Assembly: GCA_025642075.2 (NCBI GenBank)
Contig: JAODUO010000965.1
Coordinates: 22,501-86,500 of the forward strand
Source of the DNA: Ridgeia piscesae
Lineage: Eukaryota > Annelida > Polychaeta > Sabellida > Siboglinidae
Reading direction: 5' to 3'
Length of the DNA stretch: 64,000 bases
Made by a program: the position numbers and the translations under genes. Positions 1 to 28,199 of the stretch are shown here, piece by piece. The notes beneath the pieces were generated by a model, which was not told the DNA's origin, made no database searches, and worked only from the letters and a program-made list of their open reading frames with translations. Numbering within the stretch: position 1 is the stretch's first letter; each line of letters opens with the position of its first letter.

Positions 1-2040
1 TTTGGTTAAATATAGATGGCACATCGATTAATGATCTTGCGTATGATTTAACTGAACTGATAAACGAACTGAGCGATAATGGGGAACATATCATGTACGG
101 CGTAGAACCCGTCTCGAACGTATAACTAGTGCCAACAGTGGGTCAAACGGGTCCGAATTGTACGTGCAACACAATATTTGATTTGACGAATCCCAACTGT
201 TGCCCGTGAGCGTGGCAAAAGAGAGGGATTAGCGGCGTCTTTCTTACCATGCTTGGTGCAGGTTCCGATGTCTCGGCTCATGGCGTGTTCGGCCCTCACA
301 TACGTCTTCACTTAAAGGTCTACGTATAGACATGACGACGGAACTAAGTTCATATATTTTAACATCAACTTCAAGCTTTGGCGATATGAACCACATAAGA
401 TGCGGTGATACAAGGAATTAAATAACGTATTTTTTAATATACGGAAATAATAGGGTTTGACAGGCGCCATTTTAATAAATGGCAATACTTTAGAGGGTGT
501 TGAAGGTCAACAATATAACGGTTGACATCGCTATCCACAAACCTATCCAGCAACGTGAAAAGAATTCCTCTATGTGACGTAGTATTTGAGATATAGTGAC
601 ATTTGTCTTGACGACCGCCATCTTTAAAAATGGCGGAAGTGTATATCGGAGAAATCCTAAAATACAATATTTTAAATCTATGTCCCCAGAAACATAGAAA
701 TACATACCACAATTATTGTTATATATGACGTAGTTGTTAAGGTACGGGAAAATTGAATTTGGCGGCCATCTTTACAAATGGCCGTCCCCGCGTTATGCCC
801 AGTTTTAGAAATGTCCACCTAGTCGAATTTTAAAGCCATATATATATATATAATACTCAAATCAAGAGTTAAACCTTCTTAAGTACGAAAATGTATGTCT
901 ACGGGCCTATAGGGCAGGTCCTGGACTAACGGAAACCTGAACATGCTGAGAACTTTAGGAAGATCTGTATAAATTCACATAGGTGATAGGTTCACCATTA
1001 TAACCACCGGAGCGGCAAGTGGACTATGATGGCGCCCAGCGGCAATGACTGCGGTGAAATCTCCGACATCTGCCGAGCTGGTTATTTAGTGAATCGCAAG
1101 TAACTGCAATATGCCACATTAAGTAGCGACTTACGATCTTGCGGAACACTGAAGACAAATAACAATACTTATATGTGTTTTACGCACATTTTATTGACAA
1201 CAACAGACACATTCGTCGATAATCTCTCGGCCAGGTAAATAAACTTTGTCTTGCTCGGCTAACTCTTGCAGATCGATTCTTAATTCTACGTTCATTTTTC
1301 ATTGATGGACCATAACAAGGTAATCAAGTGACAGTAGGAGGCCGTATGAACGACCTAGTAATAGCTGACGTCGATAAAAGACGGTGCAGTTTTATAACCT
1401 CCAATGGAACACATCACCTAGCTATTATATGTTTCTACTAAAATATGCGACAAGCTAGCCTAAATTATTCGGCGTTGGAGACACAATACTATTTGCTAAA
1501 TCGTGTAGAATGTCCATACTTTTGTTCAAGTAGACTAGAGAAAGAATGCATAATTATGCATGGCTTCCATCCGCGTTAAACCTGCACCTCTTCCGCGATA
1601 TTTGATCGCTTACGTAACGTAATAGGGAAACATTTATGTTGACATTAAAATCCTGCATAACCTAGCCACGTAGGTAATGCTGAGGATATTACCGTAATCG
1701 GTCGCTGATTACACAGTTGTTAAGTATGTTATAAAAAATAACTACATAGAAACAATCAGAATAGTTTAAAGATTCCTTTTTAAATCAGATCAGCACCATT
1801 TATACTTGTCATATTCACAACATAGAATTTTGAAATCACAAAGCTATACCATAATGTGGGTTAAAAGTGTGTGAAATATTATTCATCGTGTATAATGTGC
1901 ATATCAAATCTAAAATGTATGTTTGACATTCATCTTGTCACTTGCAGTATTTACTCTGGATATATTTTGCTAAATTAGCTGAAATCCTGCTAATGTTGCT
2001 TTGTTAATCATCGCCACGGTGACATGGTCGTCAGTGCACT
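1..2040. other. Intergenic stretch without a supported gene
   Basis: I find no convincing exon here on either strand. The open frames are short, lack splice context and resemble no family I know. The only structure is three short snap-back motifs built on gccat/atggc (about 468-483, 615-637 and 762-783), each able to form a small hairpin, and a short TA run near 840. This lies downstream of the minus-strand TTC38 gene. Confidence 0.5.
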
Positions 2041-2084
2041 CGGGATATCTTTAATCTCTTATGTGTGCGATGTGTGCGTGCACT

Positions 2085-2885
2085 GTGTCACCTCGCGGGG
2101 TGCACTAGACGACGTGTAGTGCATTGCCCTTGTCAACAACCTGTCATCTCGGAGAGTGCACTAGTTGACGTATAGTGCATTGCCCTTGTCGACAACCTGT
2201 CATCTCCGGGAGTTCACTAGTTGATGTGTAGTGCATTACCCTTGTCGACAACCTGTCATCTCGGAGAGTGCACTAGTTGACGTGTAGTGCATTGCCCTTG
2301 TCAACAACCTTTCATCTCGGGGAGTGCACTAGTTGACATGTAGTGCATTGCCATTGTCAACAACCTGTCGTTTCGGGGAGTGCATTAGTTGACGTGTAGT
2401 GAATTGCCATTGTCAACAACCTGTCGTCTCGGGGAGTGCATTAGTTGACGTGTTGTGCATTGCCCTTGTGAACAACCTGTCACCTCGGGGATGGACTAGT
2501 TGACGTGTAGTGCATTGCCCTTGTCGACAACCTGTCATCTCGGCGAGTGCAATAGTTGACGTGTAGCGTCACTGTCAATAATCCCTAATTTCGTGGAATG
2601 CAATAAATGGCGTGTAGTGTCATCGTCTTTGTAAACATTCTGTCACTTCGTGGATTGCACTAGTTGACTTCTAGTGTTATTGTTAATATTCTCTCAGCTC
2701 GAGGTTAGAGAATATTAACATATAGTGTTATTCTCCTTTTCAACATACTGTCATCTCGGGAGTGCGCTAGACGACGCATAGTGTCATTGTCCTTGACATA
2801 ATTCTGTCTTCTCGGGGAGTGCACTAGACGAAGTGTTGAGTCATTGTCCTTGACATAATTCTGTCACCACACCACAGGGAGAGCG
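2085..2885. repeat. ~58-60 bp minisatellite, about 13 copies, seeded from the TTC38 stop-codon end
   Basis: A degenerate tandem repeat whose units carry the landmarks gtgcactagttgacgtg, tagtgcattgcccttgtc and acctgtcatctcgggg. It ends exactly where the last TTC38 coding exon begins on the plus strand. Units next to the gene (agtgtcattgtccttgac, ataattctgtc) align with the exon itself (agtgccatggctctggcc, atcattctctctgtc), and the tta/cta of the stop codon sits at the matching position. I infer the array arose by repeated duplication of the last ~60 bp of the coding sequence. A 13-bp inverted repeat (2682-2694 / 2707-2719) lies inside. Confidence 0.8.
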
Positions 2886-18587
<15,702 letters not shown>

Positions 18588-18980
18588 CGTCCTAGTTGTC
18601 GATCGCTAGACACGTCCGTCACGTCCGACTTCCTCGCTAACACACGCTCAGTGATACGCAACTACAATCACACAAGTATGAAATCATTCGACTCCCCGTC
18701 CAGATCTACGGCGCCTTTTTCCCACACGTGATTGTCCCCATTAATCTTTGACCACCGAGTACTTGACAGGATCATGTGCCAGTTGACGTAACACGTCTGC
18801 TTTGTTTACATTCAGTCTCGGTCTCGGTTAGTTCCGAGTTCAATGCCCTGGTTTCTGAAAAAGGTTGACTAGTCGCTATAATAGATAGCAACACTTCACC
18901 CAGCGTAAACACAGTCTGCCAAGTCAATAGAACGTGGCTGAGTGTTCCCACAACCAGAACGTAATGAGCGGACACAGTTA
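18588..18980 (-). promoter_or_regulatory. Likely 5' UTR / promoter region of TTC38
   Basis: Sequence directly upstream of the TTC38 start codon. It is more CpG-containing than the surroundings and holds no further exon that I can link. No TATA box is evident at a sensible distance. The assignment rests on position only. Confidence 0.35.
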
Positions 18981-19099
18981 AGGATGTGCAGCTCAGTCAA
19001 GAAATTATATTTTCCTTGTTTTTTTAAGTTGTTTCGTTACGTTGAACAAATTTCTATGCAACTTTTTTATTTCATTGTGACAGTTCTGACGTCACGACA

Positions 19100-19102
<3 letters not shown>

Positions 19103-19172
<70 letters not shown>
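19103..19172. repeat. (TA)n microsatellite
   Basis: TA run directly after gacgtcacgacaccgca, intergenic between TTC38 and the next transcript candidate. Confidence 0.9.
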
Positions 19173-19175
<3 letters not shown>

Positions 19176-19199
19176 TATATATATTCACATTTACCTGTA

Positions 19200-20730
19200 T
19201 GTGAAAGAAACATGCACGTACCGAGCAAATGTCTGATCAATACAAATGAAATGAATGTACAATAACATATCAAAATCTTATTTATTAACATTTTAACTTG
19301 GTCTCGTCACCGAAGTTTCAAAATAGTTCAAAGTTATTACTTGTAAACATAGCTGCTACACGACAGATAGTTTTACACCAAAAAATCCAAATTAATTCCC
19401 CATTATAACACCACCAAATTGTCTGCTGAATACTGTAGACTACAGCCTACAAAACCAAAACGTTAAAGACACCATTATTTCCTTAACTAGCGCGCTCAAG
19501 CACAATCGATTATATACTACGGCCTACGTGGCTAATTTTGTTGTCAACATGCTTGGATTGGAGAGGTACGTAATTGGTGTGGACAGTTAAGTCAATACTG
19601 TATATGTAGTTGAAAGAAAAACACTCTTCACGAATCAATATTAACATTTTAGCTTGATCTCGTTACTAAGGTGTAGAATAGTTCAAAACCCTTACTTACA
19701 TATGTGACATAAGATAATTGTTTTTCCATCTTCAATGTCGTAATTCATTCCGCAAGTCAAGTATCACATCACCGAATTGCTTGCCATACAATGCAATGTG
19801 TTGATTACAAAGCCAAAATATTACCCTTACCCACTTATTTTTAATAATCGCCGCATTCAAATACAATTGATTATAGGTTTACTGATTGTAGGGCTACAGA
19901 GCTCAAATTCGCATAAACATTCACATACACCTACGATTATGATAAAATATACCACTACTTTAAATAAAATTAATAAGAGCAATCACACACGACCGACTAA
20001 TAAGTTGTTCTTTATAACATCGATAAATAATAGTTGGTATGATCTAGTATAAATTTAAAACCATCAAATGTAAAATGTAAAAAAGAACCATACTATGCTA
20101 ATATTAAATGTTTTGTTTGTCATGCGGACGTGTTTATAGTAGTTTAAATAATTACATACACATCTGATAAATGACAAATATTGTTGTCAAAACAATCCGA
20201 ATTAAGTTCCAAATAAACTAAAATTCGATTTATGATAGGCAATAATTTATTATGTATTGCATGCAAAATCAAGCCATTAATTAATACAGTGCATTACCCT
20301 CTTAGTTGTCATAACCGCCGTCTTCAAACACAAACGATCGACTATAAATATAATTGTATTAGTTACAAAGGCTCGTAGATGGTTTTAATTTAAAATAATA
20401 TATAGGTAGTATACGTTATTACTAATGTGAATATAAATATAATATACATATTAAAAATAGATATGCCAATAAATGTCCATACTTTAATTTGATATAGTTA
20501 CTGAAGATGTATGGCCGTTTAACGCATTGCTTACAGGAGTGACCCATGATAATTATTTGTATCTCTTAACAATCCCAGTTCCTTTTCAAATAACGTAACT
20601 TTAGTTCATGAGACAAAACATGTAACTGAATGCGTACAGAATCCAACCTTACCTCCTTATTTTTCATACCTGCCTTCTTCAAACATAATCGAATATTAAA
20701 TATGTATTAATTGCATAGACTATATATATC
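19200..20730. other. AT-rich intergenic stretch, nothing recognised
   Basis: Loosely repeated phrases such as taacattttaacttggtctcg / taacattttagcttgatctcg and tctcgtcaccgaagt / tctcgttactaaggt suggest an old, highly diverged ~350-bp tandem or interspersed repeat. I find no exon. Confidence 0.4.
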
Positions 20731-20734
20731 TAAC

Positions 20735-21098
<364 letters not shown>

Positions 21099-21667
21099 GT
21101 ACTTGTATAGCGCCCGATTAATTACAAACTGCTCTCGGGTGCTTTACAAATAGTGCACATATACATAATATGTTATATTTGTAGCATCTACAGGTGCCAC
21201 ATAATTTATTACACAACATATAACCAATCGATTAATAGTAACTTGGTTTCTGAAGGGCTACGTTTTCGTGAAACCAAATGACATTATTTACATATTATCA
21301 CACCTTGACGCGTCACAGAACTGTTCCATGGGCCAGATATTCATATAATCGAACAATACATGAAATAGATAATAAGCGTATTATACCAAGTTTTTTATAA
21401 CAAGATTATATATCTCACCATTGCACGCACGTTGATAACAATATTATCTATCTAACCTTGTTATTTGTAGACATGTAATCGATAGTTTTTGAGCGCTGGG
21501 GTTGTTAAAAATAAGGATATGGTTAATATGTTTGCTTGTGTGCAAAAACCATTTATTGGGGAATTAATGGAGAATTGGTAGGCGTTTAAAAACACAATTC
21601 TCATACGATACACGTAAGTAGAGGTTTGAAATTATTTTACATCTTCGGTGTTGATATCAAGCTGATG

Positions 21668-21687
21668 AACACACGCACGTACACCCA

Positions 21688-21727
<40 letters not shown>

Positions 21728-21805
21728 CGATGCACGCACGCACGCACGCACGCACCACCACGCACGCACGCACGCACACACACACAACACACACACACAC
21801 ACACA
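21668..21805. repeat. (CACG)n followed by (CA)n
   Basis: Tetranucleotide cacg run with two interruptions, then a CA run, immediately before the TCGG array. Confidence 0.95.
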
Positions 21806-21821
21806 GACCGAGTTTGTTTGT

Positions 21822-22634
21822 TTGGTTGGTTGGTCGGTCGGTCGGTCGGTCGGTCGGTCGGTCGGTCGGTCGGTCGGTCGGTCGGTCGGTCGGTCGGTCG
21901 GTCGGTCGGTCGGTCGGTCGGTCGGTCGGTCGGTCGGTCGGTCGGTCGGTCGGTCGGTGGTCGGTCGGTCGGTCGGTCGGTCGGTCGGTCGGTCGGTGGT
22001 CGGTCGGTGGTCGGTCGTCGGTCGGTCGGTGGTCGGTCGGTCGGTCGGTCGGTCGGTCGTCGGTCGGTCGGTCGGTCGGTCGGTCTCGGTCGGTCGGTCG
22101 GTCGGTCGGTCGGTCGGTCGGTCGGTCGGTCGGTCGGTCGGTCGGTCGGTCGGTGTCGGTCGGTGGTCGGTCGGTCGTCGGTCGGTGGTCGGTGGTCGGT
22201 CGGTCGTGGTCGGTCGATGGGATCGGTGGCGTCGATGGTCGGTCTCGAGTCGGTCGGTTGGTCGGTCGGTCGGTCGGTCGGTCGGTCGGTCGGTCGGTCG
22301 GTCGGTCGGTCGGTCGGTCGGTCGGTCGGTCGGTCGGTCGGTCGGTCGGTCGGTCGGTCGGTCGGTCGCACGTCGGTCGACAGCTCGAGTCAGTCAGTCG
22401 TCGGTCGGTGGTCTGGTGGTCGGTCGGTCGGTCGGTCGGTCGGTCGGTCGGTCGGTCGGTCGGTCGGTCGGTCGGTCGGTCGGTCGGTCGGTCGGTCGGT
22501 CGGTCGGTCGGTTGGTCGGTCGGTCGGTCGGTCGGTCGGTCGGTCGGTCGGTCGGTCGGTCGGTCGGTCGGTCGGTCGGTCGGTCGGTCGGTCGGTCGGT
22601 CGGTCGGTTGGTCGGTTGGTCGGTCGGTTGGTTG
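21822..22634. repeat. ~810-bp (GGTC)n array
   Basis: About 200 GGTC units, one CpG each, with scattered one-base losses and a more broken middle (22.15-22.26 kb and 22.37-22.42 kb). All frames are open and give long VGRS and PTDR readings that are not genes. Confidence 0.97.
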
Positions 22635-23329
22635 TCGGATGCCCCCTGCTCCAATGCAAAATCCTGGCTACGCCAGTGCTGATGGTGTGGCAAAAATTTC
22701 AGTTTTCATATGAATGTAAAAAGTTGGATGACTTAGGAATTAATATAGACCCCTAAGCATACCTTTATTTAATAGACTGAGCCCAAATATAAATAATGCT
22801 ATTCATATATGCTGCAGACCAAATGTCGAGTGGTATTTTTGCAGTTTAGGCCCGCACCTCCAAAAACCAATCACAAATTATCACCTACGATGACCAAACT
22901 TCGCATGGTGTAACAACTACACCTGTACTACGCGTATGCACATGTCACGTGATCAAAAAAATATAATTAATGCCTGAAATTAATCAAAATGTGTAAGTAA
23001 ATAACGCGCTTTCCTCTTCGTATCATTATTGCCAACGTGAACTCCGTCAGATGGCGCCATCATCATGTTTCCGTTAAACCATGGGTTCAATCCACAATTT
23101 TTCAAAATCGTCACAGAAATATGCATTTTAGATTTTACTTAACAACAGCTGATGGCATTTCATATACTTTAATACGAGCGGAAACATACTTATCTGCAAA
23201 TACATTCAAATAGCTGATCAATATAACATAATACTATGAGCGTAATATAATTATATAGTTATTAATGTTTCAATATTTTATACTACCAGGAAATAATCAT
23301 TATTAAAAAAACAATTGTATTACATTATG

Positions 23330-23342
23330 TTGATAAGTAACA

Positions 23343-23412
<70 letters not shown>

Positions 23413-23450
23413 AAACACATTTCTATAATATTATAATTGTTACTTATCAA
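23330..23450. repeat. Inverted repeat (23-bp arms) around a TA tract
   Basis: ttgataagtaacaattataa at 23330 is matched by ttataattgttacttatcaa ending at 23450, with a (TA)n core. MITE-like; alternatively a TA array that expanded inside an older palindrome. Confidence 0.8.
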
Positions 23451-23725
23451 AATAATATACTACCTTTTTTATAACAAAATATAATATATAGTACCAGCAA
23501 AAAGTCACAGGGACAGCAAGAAAAACTAACATTTTCTGTTTCATACTGAAATATTTACAAAACTATTAATTTATTATATAATAGGCACATAATCCATGTG
23601 GTGATGGGAAAAGTTACACTGCCACTAATCACTGTTCCAACAGGGGTTGCTTGATCGGGGCAAATGTGGCAAAACCGAGTAAGGAAGATCTGCGGGCTGC
23701 ATGCCTCAATCGTTTTGTACATTAG

Positions 23726-25608
23726 TCAAGTCTTCGAGAGCAAAGTGATATCCCTCGTGCTGCTCTCCAAGCGAGGACAGGGAACTTTGTCCTGATTAGG
23801 TGGCTGGTGCATGCTGGCAGTACTCGATGAACACTCCGGCCCAACTTGCTGTGAACCCACCAGGAAACTGCCTATAGACAGCCCACCTGAGCAACCTGAA
23901 ATAAACGTGTTCAGATAAATATACATATGACATTGTAAATAAGATGAAAATTAATCAATGATCCTTTTAATTTAGAATATATCATTAAAGACACACCCCA
24001 TTTCAAACATGTGGTGCTTTTTTAAGAAAAACAAAAAATTGTGTGGCAGTATTATAGCATATTGCATCTAATGTTGACAATATGCACTTTTAAATCGCTG
24101 TGTTCCATTAGAAACCATTGAGGATCTATTTCTATAATTTGGAATAAAAATAAATTAGGGTATTGCTAGTAAGCTCAAGACATGTTTATTAACTTGATTG
24201 AACCATTCTGAAAGCTGTCAAACATAAACATCTTGACTAACACCTCTAATGACAACTCCAGTCCCTGCATTCACGTACTTGGGTTGTCATCTCATAATGG
24301 ATAACCAGAGAAAATGTCAATTAGATTATTATGGTGAAAAGACAGTTACTATGCATGTTTCGCTCATAATTACAAATTCACTATAATATTCCAAAAAACT
24401 TCAGAGCCTCTTGACCCATTTTATAAAATGCTGTGGTCATTGCACAAAATGTGTTCAAAATTATGGTACCGTTTGTTATCCAGTTAGGGTTTATAATTTA
24501 CTCTGTATGATCCATTCTATACTTTGGGCAATAGTAGGAACTATGCACTATGTTCACAAATATACCTGCCATTTTCACTACAAAAATATATAATGGTTCC
24601 ATATGTGTTGTATCTATAAGTAATAATAACTAATATTTTTTTATTTATAGTGCTACTTTGTTTGATGTTGTATTGTTGCTTCTTATTTGATGCATTAACT
24701 TTTACTGCAACATAATTATATATAAAATGTATGCACAGTATACTTACTTGTTTCTTGATGGATCTAGTTGTCAGTTATCTATCTGTATATGGTTCAGTAC
24801 AACCAATATATTCCGAAGCACCAGTTGCTCGAAGCAGATAATTTCAAATCCGATACAGCAGTCCACCTGTAATAAAAAATCGAGCATTAAGTAATGTTTT
24901 ATGTGAATCATTGCAAACATGGATTTTTATTCTGAATGAACATACTTTCACAAAGCATGAATTCTGACACATTTCCTGTATTCATCTCGTCACTAATATC
25001 TCTGGGTTCTTTGAAACAAACTCATTATCTATGTTTATATATGACTCCATAAGACACATGCAAAATGATGAGAATATAACCCTGCAGTTTATGTTCAAAT
25101 AAAATAATCGTAACTGCCTGCCATTGCTGTGTAGGCGGTGCATTTAGATAATGATATATGAATCAATATAGCTGCTGTTACTACAAATGTGATGGGTGTC
25201 CACACCTGGGGGATGCAAATAAACAGCAAGGCATTGACTATTTATTTGTATGTTTTTTCCAAAATACACACACCTGCACAATTGTGTGACCTGATTAATT
25301 TAATTTCATTGGAACTAGTTAATACAATTTATGTTAACTGATAAACCCCACCAAGTCTTAACAAATGCGTTATTACCATAAAACGTAAAAAGTGACACAT
25401 ACTTAGTCTAATAGTTGAATACGGCAAGCCTGAGGTCACTGAGGTGACCCGGCTGACCCACGCTAAGCGATCATATTTCGCTTGTCATAATAATACGATC
25501 ATTACGCAGTCCGAACCTCAGGATAATAATATTTAAGCAATAACAATAATAGACAACTTAATATTTACCTTCATCAACATGCTCCGCGCGTTGCCGAGTT
25601 GCAGCCAT
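23726..25608 (-). other. Candidate three-exon spliced transcript, coding status uncertain
   Basis: Three segments with good splice signals line up on the minus strand: exon 1 ending at 25569 (GATGAAG then GTAAAT), exon 2 at 24748-24866 (ttattacag before, GTAAGT after) and exon 3 starting at 23895 (tttatttcag before). From ATG at 25606-25608, skipping exon 2 gives an open 69-aa reading ending at 23726 (MAATRQRAEHVDE then GCSGGLSIGSFLVGSQQ). An upstream overlapping ATG gives a 47-aa reading through exon 2 (MKWLQLGNARSMLMK then VDCCIGFEIICFEQLV). I recognise neither. It could be a small protein gene, a 5' UTR or a long non-coding RNA. Confidence 0.4.
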
Positions 25609-25933
25609 TTCATGACAGCAGACAAACTTGTCACCGCATCAACAAATTGGTTCGGCACCGCCACCAGTTAACATCATCTCTACTAGGTTTTTTTTTAAGT
25701 TCAGCTTCCCGTGTGTCTTTCTTTTCGTGGTCACCCGCCTCTAGTGTGTCTTCCAATACGTGCCTTTGTCTTTGCGGCTGAAATCTATATCCAGATAATT
25801 CTGCATCCGTTAAATAATCCGATTTAGATAATCCATAACAAACACGCCATTTTTATTTATCTGCGCACAGCGCCTCCAGACGGATTTACGAATAACTAAT
25901 ACGCAGGGAATCTGTGGAGAGGCCTAAGCGTCG

Positions 25934-25941
25934 TGACGTCA
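25934..25941. promoter_or_regulatory. CRE palindrome TGACGTCA
   Basis: A perfect CREB/ATF-type site about 325 bp upstream of the first exon of the minus-strand candidate transcript. A single 8-mer is weak evidence by itself; position is the only support. Confidence 0.35.
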
Positions 25942-26559
25942 TTCTTCGTCGACAATGGCGTAGCTCATAGTATTTCGATGGCTGGGAGTTCAAAAATATT
26001 TTTTCTGGTAAACCGCTGGCGTAAAAAAATTGAGTATATGTGGAAATTGTTACTTTATGTTAACTCTATTAGGTGTACGCCGCGAAACCGTTGACTTTTT
26101 TTGCCCTTTTGTCTTTCCCCTACAGTTCTACTGGTGTGTTCTATTTATATCTATGGGTACGCGTAGCCCTGTTTTGCGTTGTAATGAGATCTATGTGACG
26201 TGCTCGCTACGACTTACGGATTGGCTAAAACTAGGTTACGCGTAACCCAGTTTTCGGTTGCGTAGTCGTGCTCGATGCACCGTACGGACCAATGAGCTCG
26301 TCGTTTCAGTGATACGAACGGCCATTGATACTTAACTAACGATCGCCGAGAAGATAGAGTTGAGGGGCTTAAACGTGCTGCCACCTCACGGAGCCTGGGT
26401 TACCGAGGCTAGACATGCTGGTACTTTTGGGTGCGAGAGAATATGTAAATTAGGGACTTTCCCACACTGTGGTTATGCCGATGTAACAGTGCAAGCAAGG
26501 GGACTTCCACAGTGGTTATAGAACGGAAATATCCACTGCAATTATAATAAAAACTGGCT

Positions 26560-27110
26560 AGCGCACTGCTAAAATGTACTACAGTTTACTATAGTAAATC
26601 CATATAAATTATAATAAACCATGGTATATTACATTTTATCATGCTTTCACCATAGTAAATCTTTGTGAAGACGTAGTAAGCCATGGTAAAATATAGCAAA
26701 ACCATGGTAAAGTATAGTAATTCATAGTAAACCATAATATACAAATTTTCTATGCTTTCACCATAGTAAATTCATACGAAAATGTAGTAAACCATGATAA
26801 ATCCATAATATTAAATCATAGTAAACCACAGTATATTAAATAGTTAATCCTTGTGAAGACATAGTAAACCATGGCTAAATACAGTAAAACCATAGTCATT
26901 CATAGTAAACCATAATATACTATTTTTCTATGTTTTCTTCATAGTAAATCCATACAAAGATGTAGTAAACCATAGTAATCTGTAGTAAAACCATAGTAAG
27001 TTATAATAGACCATAGGACACTACATTTTACCATGTTTTCACCATATATAGTAAATATATAAAAACATATAGTAAACCATGATAACATTTGTGACCTAAA
27101 ACATAGTACA
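26560..27110. repeat. Degenerate AT-rich repeat built on catagtaaacc / catggtaaa
   Basis: Many diverged units of ~25 bp containing atagtaaaccatggtaaa and tttaccat..ttcaccatag. Because units contain both agtaaacca and tttaccat, the block is rich in short inverted repeats. No coding potential. Confidence 0.8.
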
Positions 27111-27124
27111 TTAATAAATAGCAG

Positions 27125-28053
27125 CTCTCTCATCAGTATCCGAATAGTATTGGTATTCGCTCTAAAGTGTGCGACGTTGAATAGGTCAGCGTTCTCTCTG
27201 GACTGTATGTAGACGCCACCCCCCATGTCTCGGAAAGCCTCGTCGAGCATTGCTGATAGGAAGATGGAGAAGAGCGTGGGGGCCAGTACACAACCTTGCT
27301 TGACCCCATTTGTGACCCGAACGATTCCGATACTTCCCCTCCAACACTAGCATTCGCCATCATTCCGGTATGTAGTGCCTCGATCATTATTGTGAACTTC
27401 TCTTGGCATCCATACATCCTCAGTAGCTGCCATAGCCCGGTCGTCCCAACTATATCGAACGCCTTACTGAAGTCGACAAATACCATGTACAGTGGTCAGT
27501 CCTGCTCAATGCATTTTTCTTGTAGCTGTCGGAGACAAAATATCATGTCCACGGTGCTCTGGTTACCTCTGAAGCCACATTGTGTCTCCGGAACTACCTC
27601 TGGTGTTATGTGGATATAGTCTGTTGAGGAGGATGCTGGCGAAGATCTTGCCTGCTATGGAAAGAAAGAGAATTCCTCTATAGTTCCCACAGTCTGTTCG
27701 ATCACCTTTCTTGTAGATGGTTATAATACTGGCATCCTTCCATGCTTCTGGTCGAGAACCCACCTCCCAGGCATTGGTGATTAGTTGGTGCAGTCTGCTG
27801 AATAAATTGTCTCCTCCGTGCTTCCATACTTCTGCAGGAATTCCATCTCCTCCAGGTGCTTTGCCATCTTTCAGGCAGGCGATTGCTGTAGCCATCTCAT
27901 TCATGGTTGGAATCTAATCGAGGCTTGTCTTGGTAATGCGCTGCGGGATGTTGTCCAGAGCTTCGTGATTTATGTTGCCACGGACGTTGAGTAGCTTCTG
28001 GAAGTGTTCACTCCATCTTGCTACAACTCTCTTGCTGTCAGAGAAGGTCTCCA
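27125..28053 (-). mobile_element. LINE remnant: reverse transcriptase fingers and palm, second family
   Basis: Minus-strand reading with several stops and frameshifts: METFSDSKRVVARWSEHFQK, then LKDGKAPGGDGIPAEVWKHG, ASIITIYKKGDRTDCGNYRG, LSIAGKIFASILLNRL, MVFVDFSKAFDIVGTTGLW, QGCVLAPTLFSIFLSAMLDE and LFNVAHFRAN. This is the fingers/palm region of a non-LTR reverse transcriptase, ending just before the expected xxDD motif. It is a broken, non-functional copy. Its sequence style differs from the 14.8-15.6 kb remnant, so I treat it as another family. Confidence 0.92.
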
Positions 28054-28122
28054 TATTATAAATGGTAATGATAATTTACATATATATATTATATATGTAA
28101 ATTATTATTACCATTTATAATA
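28054..28122. repeat. Palindrome with ~33-bp arms abutting the LINE remnant
   Basis: tattataaatggtaatgata on the left mirrors tattattaccatttataata on the right, with one mismatch and an ATATAT centre. It begins directly at the edge of the LINE remnant. Confidence 0.85.
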
Positions 28123-28199
28123 TGTAAATATATTATATGTATATTATATATTGCACAAATAAACAACATTTCTTACAAAGGCATTATACGCATTTCATG

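Noticed and set aside
21626..22756. 376-codon open frame (VGRS repeats) and opposite PTDR frames
   Set aside because: Pure consequence of the (GGTC)n array: a tetranucleotide without stops is open in every frame.
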